Assembly: GCF_001956045.1 (NCBI RefSeq)
Contig: NZ_MRTH01000020.1
Coordinates: forward strand, 87,149-151,148
Origin: Paenibacillus sp. FSL H7-0331
Lineage (GTDB): Bacteria > Bacillota > Bacilli > Paenibacillales > NBRC-103111
Direction of reading: 5' to 3'
DNA length: 64,000 bases
The translations under genes were made by a program, and so were the position numbers. Position 1 is the stretch's first letter; each line of letters begins with the position of its first letter. Below the pieces are notes generated by a model that worked only from the letters and a program-made list of their open reading frames with translations, was not told the origin of the DNA and made no database searches. This document shows, one piece after another, positions 44,696-53,628 of the stretch.

Positions 44696-45685
44696 ATGTT
44701 CGTATCTTCGCGATTTATCAAAAAAGTGCTGCATTTTTTATTGGCCTTGCTGCTTCTCTTGATTATCAATTTTGCGATCCCACGGTTAATGCCAGGGGAT
44801 CCGTTTCTAATGCTCAATACGGAGGACGGTTCCACCTCGGTTTCCTATACGGAAGAACAATTGTTACTCTACTATGCGTTCTACGGGCTTGACAAGCCGC
44901 TTCCAATCCAATTTATGAGCTACATCGGCGGCCTTTTTCATGGTGATTGGGGATACAGTCTATTTTATAAGAAAGCCGTGCTGCCGATGATCATGGATCG
45001 AATCGGCTGGACGCTATCGATGGTAGCTGCAGCGCTTGTGATCAGTACGGTTATCGGTTCCATCTTGGGCTGTCTGTCGGCCTGGCAGCATAGAAAAGCA
45101 ATGGATCAATCCATGTATGTCGTGTTTGTCCTGTTAGCCGAAATTCCCGGTTTTATATTCGGCATCCTCCTCCTCTTCTGGTTGTCTGCCACCTTGGACT
45201 GGTTTCCGCTTTCAGGCGGAAAAAGCCATTACCAATCATTTTCGAGTTGGGTGGAGCTTGCGGCGGACCGGGTACATCATGCAGTGCTTCCAGTTTTGAC
45301 GTTGTCTTTCTCGAGCGTCGGCGCATCCTATCTATATTCGCGTAGCAGCATGCTGTCAGTGCTGGATAAAGTTTACTTAACAACCGCAAGAGCAAAGGGG
45401 TTAAACCCGTCGACCCTTATCTTCCGCCATGCCTTTCGCAACGCGCTTCCGCCTATCGTAACCCGAGTTTTTCTCAGCTTGGGTACCGCGTTAGGCGGTG
45501 CTATTTTGGTTGAGAATGTTTTTCGCTATCCCGGTATTGGCCTGTTTATGCAAGAAGCGGTCATGCTGCGTGACTATCCGGTTATTCAAGGAATTTTTCT
45601 GATGTTTTCGTTAATGGTGCTGTCGATGAATGCGTTCGCAGATTTTGTTCTAAGAAAACTGGATCCGAGAGTGAGCGCCCCATGA
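44696..45685 (+). CDS. ABC permease, NikB/DppB type
   Basis: A 329-residue permease with six membrane segments. It has the family motif LTTARAKGLNPSTLIFRHAFRNALPPIV, which contacts the ATPase, and the FRYPGIG segment near the end. GGAGCG lies before the ATG. It overlaps the next gene by 4 bases (ATGA). Confidence 0.94.
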   Translation: MFVSSRFIKKVLHFLLALLLLLIINFAIPRLMPGDPFLMLNTEDGSTSVSYTEEQLLLYYAFYGLDKPLPIQFMSYIGGLFHGDWGYSLFYKKAVLPMIMDRIGWTLSMVAAALVISTVIGSILGCLSAWQHRKAMDQSMYVVFVLLAEIPGFIFGILLLFWLSATLDWFPLSGGKSHYQSFSSWVELAADRVHHAVLPVLTLSFSSVGASYLYSRSSMLSVLDKVYLTTARAKGLNPSTLIFRHAFRNALPPIVTRVFLSLGTALGGAILVENVFRYPGIGLFMQEAVMLRDYPVIQGIFLMFSLMVLSMNAFADFVLRKLDPRVSAP

Positions 45686-46518
45686 GCATCCTCAGGTTTT
45701 TAAGCCGCCTATCGATGAGCGGTAAGCTGGCGTTGGTTGTTTTCCTCTTGTATATTTTCGTAGCCGTTTTCGCCAACCTATTGTCCCTGCATTCCACATA
45801 TGAGCCCTCCACCAAAGCCCTCCAGCCGCCTGACAGAACGCATTGGCTGGGCAGCGACGATTTAGGGATTGATTTGTGGGCCCAATTGGTTCAAGGAACA
45901 CGAACCAGTCTGCTTATCGGGCTAGGCACAGCATGCTTGGCCGGTCTTGGTGGAGCACTGCTTGGCATGCTGTCAGGGTATAAAGGCGGCTGGCTGGATC
46001 GGCTTATAATGCGATTGGCTGATGCGGCGCTGGCATTGCCTTCCTTGCCGATTATGATTGTATGCGGCGCTTTTTTCGGTCCCAGCCTGTTCAATATTTT
46101 ATTGATTCTATCTCTCTTTACGTGGATGACACCGGCTCGTCTGATTCGAGCTAAAGCTCTCGCACTCAAGGAAGAGCCTTATGTGTGGTTGTCCCGCAGT
46201 TATGGAGCTTCATTATGGCATATCATTACGCATCATTTTCTATCGTCACTGACGCCTTTAATGTTGGTAAGCTGCATTCGCTTGGTGAATCACGCTGTGA
46301 TTGCTGAAGCCAGCTTGTCCTATCTCGGCTTGGGCGATCCGCTATCCAGAAGCTGGGGATTGATTTTGCATCATGCAGTGCAATTTAAAAGCATCTATTA
46401 TACGCCGTTTTGGAAGTGGTGGGTGATTTCACCTTTGGCTGCTCTGCTATTGTTTGTACTCTCTCTTGCTCTCCTGACACGGGAGCTGGAGAAAAAGTCG
46501 GACTTTGTCCGCGAATAA
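45682..46518 (+). CDS. ABC permease, NikC/DppC type
   Basis: A 278-residue permease partner with a conserved HWLGSDDLGIDLWAQLVQGTR N-terminal segment, the RAKALALKEEPYVWLSRSYGAS coupling loop and EASLSYLGLGDPLSRSWG. Translation is coupled to the preceding permease by the ATGA overlap. Confidence 0.94.
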   Translation: MSILRFLSRLSMSGKLALVVFLLYIFVAVFANLLSLHSTYEPSTKALQPPDRTHWLGSDDLGIDLWAQLVQGTRTSLLIGLGTACLAGLGGALLGMLSGYKGGWLDRLIMRLADAALALPSLPIMIVCGAFFGPSLFNILLILSLFTWMTPARLIRAKALALKEEPYVWLSRSYGASLWHIITHHFLSSLTPLMLVSCIRLVNHAVIAEASLSYLGLGDPLSRSWGLILHHAVQFKSIYYTPFWKWWVISPLAALLLFVLSLALLTRELEKKSDFVRE

Positions 46519-46528
46519 GGAGGCCCCG

Positions 46529-48199
46529 ATGTTTTCAGTCGCCGTTCAACATTTGAAAATCACTTACCCGTCTCAAGCTAATCGGCAAAGGGCGATTTAC
46601 GATCTGTCTTTCACGCTTCGCGCCGGTGAGCGACTTGGTCTAATCGGTGAATCCGGCAGTGGAAAAACGACAGTAGCCCGAGCATTGATGGGCTTGATCC
46701 GAGATGAACATATTCACAGCGGTGACATTTGCTATGATGGGGTTTCTTTTTTGACGCTAAAAGAATCCGAGCGCAATCGCATTCGCTGGAATCAGGTTGC
46801 ACTCATGTTTCAAAACGGATTGCACGTTTTAAATCCTGTTTTAACACTATCGCAACAAATCGTAGAACCGTTGATCAAGCACAAGAGCATGGATAAGAAA
46901 GCAGCGTATGCCGTAGCGGCCGATTACATACGGTTGGTCCAACTAGAAGAGGATATTATGGGCATGTATCCACACCAGCTTTCCGGTGGCATGCGGCAGC
47001 GGTTTTTGCTCGCTATGGCGCTGGCTTGCGAACCGCAGTTGGTGATTCTCGATGAACCTACAACCGCTATGGATACAGAGCTTAAGCAAGAGATCATAAC
47101 CTTGATCGATACGCTGCAGCGACAATTCAGATTTGCACTTTTGGTCATTTCGCATGAATTCCCCGTCATTCAAAGCCTGACAGACAAGTTAATCGTGCTT
47201 GATCAGGGTCAGGTGATGGAAGAGGGGCATACAAGCAACTTGTTGCATGAACCACAACATCCTTATACCCTGGGGCTAATTCAGTCTTCTCCGGAACTGA
47301 ATCCCTATCTTGACTTATGGGGCATTCCATCGCTGCGCCTGCCCTCTGTCCATGGTGGCTGTACGTTTTACAATCGCTGCACGCAAGCGATCGAACGATG
47401 TGCAACAGAACGACCTGAACTGCAAGATTGCGATGAGGATAATCAACGTGTCTCCTGTTTACGCGGTGGTATTGTAACGTTACTGCAGGCAAACAAAGTG
47501 AGCAAAAGGTTTGGGAAGCGCACTGCTTGCCACAACTGCTCGATTTCAATCCGTGCGGGTGAAGCTGTGGCGCTAATCGGTCAGTCCGGTTCCGGCAAAT
47601 CGACTCTTGGCCTGATGTTGGCAGGATTATTACCCCCGGATTGCGGCGAAATTCTTTTTGAAAATGAACCCGTAAAAATGCAGCAGGTTTCAGCAAAAAT
47701 GCACGGTATCCAGATGGTGTTGCAGGATCCCTATTCAGCAATCAGTCCTTACTTTAGAGTCAAGCAGGCCATTCAGGAACCGCTGGATGTGCTCAAACAA
47801 GGATCTCAGGCAAACCGTTTAGAGCAAGTGAAGCATTTGCTGCAACAGGTGCAGTTGCCGAACCATGATGGCTTTCTTGACCAAAAATGCAGCGAATTGA
47901 GCGGAGGGCAGCTCCAGCGCGTCGCCATAGCGAGATCCCTGATTTTGCAACCAAAGCTGTTAATTGCCGATGAAATTCACACGATGCTTGATCCTTCGAC
48001 ACAGGCCAATGTGATGCGTTTATTGAAGCGATTGCAGAACGAAAAAGGCTTTTCACTTATTTTTATTACGCATAACTTGAGCCTGGCTAGAAAAGTCGCC
48101 GGTCGTTTCATTAAGATGGAGCAGGGAACGATTATAGAAAATCAATCTGCACTCGAGTTTATTCATAAGAGAAAGGCTGTTGAAACGAAAAGTCCATAA
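46529..48199 (+). CDS. Fused double ATPase of a nickel/peptide-type importer
   Basis: A 556-residue protein made of two ABC ATPase halves in the order DppD-like then DppF-like. Half one has Walker A GESGSGKTT, signature LSGGMRQR and Walker B LVILDEPTTAMD. Its C-terminal extension has the Cys-rich segment CTFYNRC...CATERP...C that in this family binds an iron-sulfur cluster. Half two has GQSGSGKST, LSGGQLQR and an unusual Walker B LLIADEIHTMLD, with Ile where Pro is normal. AAGGAGG fixes the ATG at 46529. It completes the importer. Confidence 0.93.
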   Translation: MFSVAVQHLKITYPSQANRQRAIYDLSFTLRAGERLGLIGESGSGKTTVARALMGLIRDEHIHSGDICYDGVSFLTLKESERNRIRWNQVALMFQNGLHVLNPVLTLSQQIVEPLIKHKSMDKKAAYAVAADYIRLVQLEEDIMGMYPHQLSGGMRQRFLLAMALACEPQLVILDEPTTAMDTELKQEIITLIDTLQRQFRFALLVISHEFPVIQSLTDKLIVLDQGQVMEEGHTSNLLHEPQHPYTLGLIQSSPELNPYLDLWGIPSLRLPSVHGGCTFYNRCTQAIERCATERPELQDCDEDNQRVSCLRGGIVTLLQANKVSKRFGKRTACHNCSISIRAGEAVALIGQSGSGKSTLGLMLAGLLPPDCGEILFENEPVKMQQVSAKMHGIQMVLQDPYSAISPYFRVKQAIQEPLDVLKQGSQANRLEQVKHLLQQVQLPNHDGFLDQKCSELSGGQLQRVAIARSLILQPKLLIADEIHTMLDPSTQANVMRLLKRLQNEKGFSLIFITHNLSLARKVAGRFIKMEQGTIIENQSALEFIHKRKAVETKSP

Positions 48200-48317
48200 T
48201 TTTGAGTGATAGAGCGTCCTCCTACAGCGAAAAACCACCGATTAAGGGGCCACCTATACTGAAAGCTCTGCTAGCCGGTTGACGGGCTCAATTAAGTAAT
48301 CACAGAGCTTATAAGTA

Positions 48318-48515
48318 TCATTTGCAAAACGATGAAAATAAAGGATTATCCAACTGATGAGAAGCGGTAACGGAGACTAAAAGTAGAGTAGAGGACTCGA
48401 CAATAACCTTTTTAGTAGGTTTTACAACGCCGCCATCATTAATAAAAACAATGAAAGCCGGCTGTGTGCTCGGCTTTTCTTTTGTATATTTACGAATGAC
48501 ATCCTCCATAACCAA
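48318..48515 (-). pseudogene. VWA-domain (TerF-like) relic
   Basis: On the minus strand the frame reads MEDVIRKYTKEKPSTQPAFIVFINDGGVVKPTKKVIVESS in two pieces. It resembles the strand-helix region around the metal site of VWA domains in tellurite/stress proteins (usual form PxYVMFITDGxN). Similarity ends after ESS, and both flanks are missing. The fragment is separated from its neighbour gene by a hairpin AAAGCCG/CGGCTTTT near 48452. Confidence 0.4.
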
Positions 48516-48629
48516 CGGTTCATTATTACATTGAATCTCCTTTCATTTTTATATAAATAAAGTTCGGCTACGACGATGGCCGTCTCTCTCGAAAGATCGG
48601 AGCCAAATTCGTATCGTAGTAATTCCTGG

Positions 48630-48904
48630 TTATGGATACGAATCAGACAGTTTTTTAGTCTCGGGTGTATCGACCAGAATCATTCGAACCGTTTCTTTTT
48701 TCCATTGGTGCTGATCTCCAATGTGTCATCATCAATGGCTCGAGCCACATGCGCATCGACCAGCTTTTTGTCAGTGGGGGGGGCCGTGGACTGTGGTGAT
48801 GCCGGTTGAATGGCTGCAGATGCAGACGCAACTGTTGCAGAGGGTGATGTTATAGTAGCCACAGAATTCACGAATGGAAGTTTAGGAAAGGTTGGGAGAA
48901 CCAT
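48630..48904 (-). pseudogene. Staphylococcal-nuclease-like (thermonuclease) relic
   Basis: Minus-strand frame from 48904: a Pro/Ala/Thr/Ser-rich linker, then VDAHVARAIDDDTLEISTNGKKKR. That is the first strands of an SNase domain. After a one-base slip the next conserved piece RMILVDTPETKK appears, then a stop at 48630. The rest of the barrel is lost. The 48200-49024 region holds only this and the VWA relic. Confidence 0.65.
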
Positions 48905-49024
48905 AAAAAATCATATCGATTTACCAAAAAAGAGCATCGTTCTCACCTATAAGTGTCATTCATCCTGCTTTATCATAAATATGTAGCAGATAAACAACTT
49001 ACCCAAAGGATGAGGTGACCTTTT

Positions 49025-50059
49025 ATGAAAATGAGATCGACGCAGAAAGCGCAAAAAGAGTTTATTTTCGAGGAAAAACGTTCCTTTGCAAGCTGCCATG
49101 CTTCCACACTTGTTGCCTTGGACAATAACGAGGTGTTGGTTTCTTGGTTCGGAGGTACGGCAGAGAAAAATAGCGATGTGGCTATTTGGCTATCCAGACG
49201 GCTGACAGATGGCTGGACAAATCCAGTCTGCATTGCCGATGAGGAAGGAATTGCCCATTGGAATCCCGTTTTATTCCAGGGCATCGATAACCGTATATTC
49301 CTGTTTTACAAAGTAGGCCACGAAATATCGGATTGGTTCACTCGTGTCAGAGTGTCAACGGATGACGGGCATACGTGGAGCGAAGCCCGGGAACTGGTTC
49401 CTGGGGACAATCGCGGAGGGCGAGGACCCGTCAAGAATAAACCGGTCTTGTTAAATAACGGAGTGATAGCCGCACCTGCATCTGTCGAGGGACCTGATCC
49501 TGAGAACGACGGGAAAGATATTTGGGAAGCATTCGTAGATTTATCCTCAGACAACGGAGACACCTGGCAGGCCAGTGCCCGCGTGCCTATGGATTACGAG
49601 ACCTTGGTAGGGCATCAGCATTCCCGGGCTAAAGGGGTGATACAACCCACGCTGTGGGAGAGTGGGCATCAGCTTCATATGCTTCTGCGGAGCACGGAAG
49701 GGTGGATATATCGCAGCGATTCCAATGATGGCGGAGCCACATGGCAGCCTGCATACCCGATAGGATTACCTAACAACAATAGTGGTATTGATCTTGTCGC
49801 GATGGACAGTGGTACACTGGCTCTGGTGTATAACCCTGTTCAAGGCTATAGCACACGAACGGCGCGTTCTCCCTTATCCGTGATTTTTTCCAGGGATAAC
49901 GGAATCAATTGGGGGGATGAATTCATTCTGGAGCAAGAGGCAGGTGAATATTCATACCCAGCAATTGTTGACCAGGGTGATAAGCTGCATATTACGTACA
50001 CTTGGAAAAGGGAACGAATCGTTTACTGGAAATTGGACATGGGGGAATGGCATGGCTAA
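49025..50059 (+). CDS. BNR-repeat (sialidase-like) hydrolase
   Basis: This 344-residue six-bladed propeller protein has at least four Asp-box motifs: STDDGHTW, SSDNGDTW, SNDGGATW and SRDNGINW. The start FASCHASTLVALDNNEVLVSWFGG is typical of the Sialidase_2 group. There is no signal peptide, so it is cytosolic. Enzymes in this group include exo-sialidases and lyases or hydrolases of other uronic-acid-containing glycans; I cannot show a sialidase Arg triad. GAGGTGA precedes the ATG. It overlaps the next permease gene by 8 bases. Confidence 0.85.
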   Translation: MKMRSTQKAQKEFIFEEKRSFASCHASTLVALDNNEVLVSWFGGTAEKNSDVAIWLSRRLTDGWTNPVCIADEEGIAHWNPVLFQGIDNRIFLFYKVGHEISDWFTRVRVSTDDGHTWSEARELVPGDNRGGRGPVKNKPVLLNNGVIAAPASVEGPDPENDGKDIWEAFVDLSSDNGDTWQASARVPMDYETLVGHQHSRAKGVIQPTLWESGHQLHMLLRSTEGWIYRSDSNDGGATWQPAYPIGLPNNNSGIDLVAMDSGTLALVYNPVQGYSTRTARSPLSVIFSRDNGINWGDEFILEQEAGEYSYPAIVDQGDKLHITYTWKRERIVYWKLDMGEWHG

Positions 50060-51011
50060 ATCAGAAAGGTTAAACGCTGGGCGAACAGTTGGCCATACGT
50101 TAATAAAGCGGCATCGAGGCACTGGAATCCTCACTTATTGGGACCTGTACTTGATTATGGTTCCGGGCGTTTTATATTTTATTGTGTTTAAATATTTGCC
50201 AATGTCAGGGATCATCATTGCTTTTCAGGATTACAGTGTATTTGCCGGAATTAGCGGAAGCGAATGGGTAGGGCTCCAGCATTTCAAAGCGATGGTCCAC
50301 GACTCTGAATTTTATATTATTTTCCGCAATACGCTGCTTATTAGTTTATATAAACTGGTCTGGGGGTTTCCTGGGCCGATTATCCTTGCCATCCTATTAA
50401 ATGAGATAAGACTGGTATTTTTCAAAAAGACCGTGCAAACGTTGGCTTATTTGCCTCATTTTCTTTCATGGGTTGTGTTGGGTGGCATTTTATTCAATGG
50501 ATTATCTCCAGCGACCGGCGTTGTCAACGGAATCCTTGTGTTTCTTGGCATTGAGCCCATCTTCTTCCTGGCGGATCCTAATTGGTTCCGAAGCGTGCTT
50601 GTCGTCAGCGATATTTGGAAAGAGGTCGGCTGGGGGGCTATTATTTATATGGCTGCCTTAGCGGGTATAGACCCGCAGCTGTATGAGGCTGCTGTGATAG
50701 ATGGAGCGAACAAATGGAAGCAAATCTGGCATATTACACTGCCTTCATTGGCAAGCACGATTATTATTCTTCTTGTTTTAAGATTGGGTCATGTGATGGA
50801 TGTGGGCTTTGAACAAATTTTTGTTTTGTATAATCCGCTTGTTTATAGCGTGGGGGATGTAATCGAAACCTATGTATATCGTGTGGGTATCACTCAGGCT
50901 GACTTCAGCTTTTCAACAGCGGTAGGTTTGTTCAAATCCTTTGTGGGTTTGATTCTCGTAATTATGGCTAACAAGCTGGCAAATAAAATGGGTCAAAACG
51001 GTGTTTGGTAG
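50052..51011 (+). CDS. CUT1 sugar ABC permease, LplB type
   Basis: A 320-residue permease with six membrane segments, the N-terminal pattern YWDLYLIMVPGVLYFIVFKYLPMSG, the EAA loop YEAAVIDGANKWKQIWHITLPS and the ending LANKMGQNGVW. The ATG at 50052 is chosen because of GGGGGAA before it and overlap with the hydrolase gene; the frame is open further upstream. Confidence 0.92.
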   Translation: MAKSERLNAGRTVGHTLIKRHRGTGILTYWDLYLIMVPGVLYFIVFKYLPMSGIIIAFQDYSVFAGISGSEWVGLQHFKAMVHDSEFYIIFRNTLLISLYKLVWGFPGPIILAILLNEIRLVFFKKTVQTLAYLPHFLSWVVLGGILFNGLSPATGVVNGILVFLGIEPIFFLADPNWFRSVLVVSDIWKEVGWGAIIYMAALAGIDPQLYEAAVIDGANKWKQIWHITLPSLASTIIILLVLRLGHVMDVGFEQIFVLYNPLVYSVGDVIETYVYRVGITQADFSFSTAVGLFKSFVGLILVIMANKLANKMGQNGVW

Positions 51012-51063
51012 AGCAAGCTTACGAAGTCAGTTTTCCTCTGGAAGACGCTGAGGGGATGAGAAA

Positions 51064-51933
51064 ATGAAGCTTAGTTATGGAGAAAGGCTGTTTACGGTAA
51101 CCAACTATCTGCTCTTAACAATATTTGGGCTGCTGGCGCTTACCCCATTTATTCATATTTTGGCGCAGTCGTTCAGCAGCTACAGGGCTATTATGTCAGG
51201 GGAGGTAGCATTGTGGCCGGTCAATTTTACAGGGTCTGCCTATCAGGAGGTTTTTCAGGATGCGGCTTTTCTGCAATCTTTTTTAGTTAGTGTGGTTCGG
51301 ACGGTAATAGGGACGGTGGTCAACGTTTCCTTATCCTGCCTGCTTGCTTACCCGCTGTCGAGAAGTTATATCCGAGGACGCAATCCTATCATTTTTATGA
51401 TGGTGTTTACGATGATATTTAGCGGCGGAATGATTCCGACGTACCTGCTTGTCAAGGAGCTGGGACTGCTTAACAGCTTCTGGGCATATATCCTGCCCGG
51501 TGCCTTAAGCGCTTTTAATGTGATCATTTTGAAAAATTTTTTTCAAAGCGTACCTCATGAATTAGAAGAATCGGCACGAATGGATGGCTGCGGCAATTTG
51601 GGAATTTTGTTCCGTATCTTTATTCCTCTTTCAATGCCCGCAATCGCTACGATAGCCTTATTTCATGGCGTGCAGCACTGGAATTCTTTTTTCGATGCTA
51701 TACTTTATATGAATAACAAAAGTCTGCTGCCGTTGCAAGTATATCTTCGCAATTTGATCCAGTTCAGTACGACCGATATCCATCTGAATGATGCTTTGGA
51801 GCAGCAAATGCTCGCATTGGAATCGATCAAAGGGGCGGCGATCATCGTCAGTATTATTCCTATGCTGCTGGTGTATCCTTGGCTGCAAAAGTATTTTGTC
51901 AAAGGTATTATGCTTGGTTCTGTGAAGGGATAA
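51064..51933 (+). CDS. CUT1 sugar ABC permease, YtcP/LplC type
   Basis: A 289-residue partner permease with the EAA loop LEESARMDGCGNLGILFRIFIPLS and C-terminal YFVKGIMLGSVKG. GAGGGGA lies before the ATG. It works with the LplB-type permease and the lipoprotein that follows. Confidence 0.92.
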   Translation: MKLSYGERLFTVTNYLLLTIFGLLALTPFIHILAQSFSSYRAIMSGEVALWPVNFTGSAYQEVFQDAAFLQSFLVSVVRTVIGTVVNVSLSCLLAYPLSRSYIRGRNPIIFMMVFTMIFSGGMIPTYLLVKELGLLNSFWAYILPGALSAFNVIILKNFFQSVPHELEESARMDGCGNLGILFRIFIPLSMPAIATIALFHGVQHWNSFFDAILYMNNKSLLPLQVYLRNLIQFSTTDIHLNDALEQQMLALESIKGAAIIVSIIPMLLVYPWLQKYFVKGIMLGSVKG

Positions 51934-52003
51934 TCGAACCAGAGGTTGAAGGTGCAAGTCGGTAAGCTTGTGCGACTACTATGATAATAAGGGGATTAGA
52001 ACC

Positions 52004-53602
52004 ATGGTGAAACCAACAAATCAACAAACTAACCAACTGATCAATCAACCCGAAAACTGGACAATATTCGGCTTGAATTTTACATATTCAAAAGCATTGG
52101 CGGCTGCCCTGACCGTATCTCTTATTGCCGGATGTTCTTCAGGTACGCCTCAATCGTTCCAGCCAAGCGGCTCGCAACCGGCCAACTCGCCGGGTAAGGA
52201 TAACGGAAAGCCGGTTCCGATCAGCATTGTATATTTCAATGATTACAAGTATCCGAATGGACTGGATGACAATAACAATCCGTACCTCGATTATATGAAG
52301 AAAGAGACGAACCTGGATATTAAAGTCATTACCGCACCCTCGTCAGGCTACAAGGAAAAGCTTAATGTGATTATGGCCTCCGGCGATTTGCCGGATATGA
52401 TGGCCGTCAACGATTCCAGCCTTTATGTCAATTATTTGAATCAGAAAGCGCTAAAACCATTGAACGCAGCGATTGATAAATTCGGACCCGAATTGAAGAA
52501 GCTGATCCCCAAAGAAGCCTGGGACAGTGTAACGGTGGATGGAAAGATTTATGCTATTCCAACGATCGCTGATATTCAATCCACGGAGCTGATGTGGGTA
52601 CGTAAGGATTGGCTGGATAAACTAAACCTTCCTATGCCTAAAACATTGGATGATTATGTGAAAACAGCGAAAGCTTTTGCCGAGCAGGATCCCGATGGGA
52701 ACGGAAAAAAGGACACCATTGGACTATTAATGGGTGAAAACTTAAGCGGTTCCGGTTCGTTCCTGGGAGCTTTTGGTGTGCAAAGAGGCCAATGGGTAGA
52801 ACGAGGAGGCCAGCTTGTTTATTCCAGTACACTACCAGAAATGAAGGAAGCTTTAAAATTTCTCAACGGCTTGTATATGGATAAAATCCTTGATCCGGAA
52901 TGGGCCTTGAACAAAGGGAAAACCGTTGAAGAGAAGGTGAGCAGCGGCAAGGCAGGATTATATTCCGGACCTTGGCATGCCCGTAGAGGAGCTGTATTGA
53001 CCAGCCAACAAAATGATCCCAAGGCAGTTTGGCTTGAAGGCGAATTTCCTGTTGGCAAGGATGGCAAGTTCGGCGTACAGGCGGATTCCTTGTTGAAAGG
53101 ATTTAACGTTGTACCGGCAACCAGCAAAAATGAAGATGCTGTTGTGAAAATGCTCAATTTTATGATCAGTAAAGGATTTTCGGATTTGGAGCTCGGCTTT
53201 GAGGGGCAGGTCTGGAATCGCAAGGATGGCAAGGTCGTGACGAACTTTGAAGAGCACAACAAGCATGTCTATCGGAATTCGCTTACCCGATTTATTCGAC
53301 CGAGCGATTCAAAGATCTATTTCGATAAACTGAGGTCACTTGGCGAGGAATTAAAGCTTGTGGAAAATATTGAGAAAATCAACAAGGTGCTGATGTACTC
53401 CAAATTTACAGGAACACCGGGACCGGTGATGGGTAAAAGCAATGCCAAGCTGCAAAAGCTCGAGGATGAATATTTCACAAAGATGGTGATGGGCAATATT
53501 CCTGTTGAGGATTTCGATAAATTCGTAGACAGCTGGAAAAAGGAAGGCGGAACCGAGGTTACGAAGGAAATTAACGATTGGTATGCGGGTCAAAAGAAAT
53601 AA
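52004..53602 (+). CDS. Extracellular solute-binding lipoprotein (LplA-like)
   Basis: This 532-residue lipoprotein has its lipobox LIAGC at Cys44, about twice as far from the start as usual, after an Asn/Gln-rich head TNQQTNQLINQPENW. The mature part has the large LplA-type fold with the DPDGNGKKDTIG acidic loop. AAGGGGA supports the ATG at 52004; no better start was seen closer to the lipobox. It serves the two permeases before it. Confidence 0.9.
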   Translation: MVKPTNQQTNQLINQPENWTIFGLNFTYSKALAAALTVSLIAGCSSGTPQSFQPSGSQPANSPGKDNGKPVPISIVYFNDYKYPNGLDDNNNPYLDYMKKETNLDIKVITAPSSGYKEKLNVIMASGDLPDMMAVNDSSLYVNYLNQKALKPLNAAIDKFGPELKKLIPKEAWDSVTVDGKIYAIPTIADIQSTELMWVRKDWLDKLNLPMPKTLDDYVKTAKAFAEQDPDGNGKKDTIGLLMGENLSGSGSFLGAFGVQRGQWVERGGQLVYSSTLPEMKEALKFLNGLYMDKILDPEWALNKGKTVEEKVSSGKAGLYSGPWHARRGAVLTSQQNDPKAVWLEGEFPVGKDGKFGVQADSLLKGFNVVPATSKNEDAVVKMLNFMISKGFSDLELGFEGQVWNRKDGKVVTNFEEHNKHVYRNSLTRFIRPSDSKIYFDKLRSLGEELKLVENIEKINKVLMYSKFTGTPGPVMGKSNAKLQKLEDEYFTKMVMGNIPVEDFDKFVDSWKKEGGTEVTKEINDWYAGQKK

Positions 53603-53628
53603 TTTGTTTATAAACGGGAGGTGTGAGT

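Noticed and set aside
47166..47741. 191-codon minus-strand frame within the double ATPase gene
   Set aside because: Shadow of two conserved ATPase domains.
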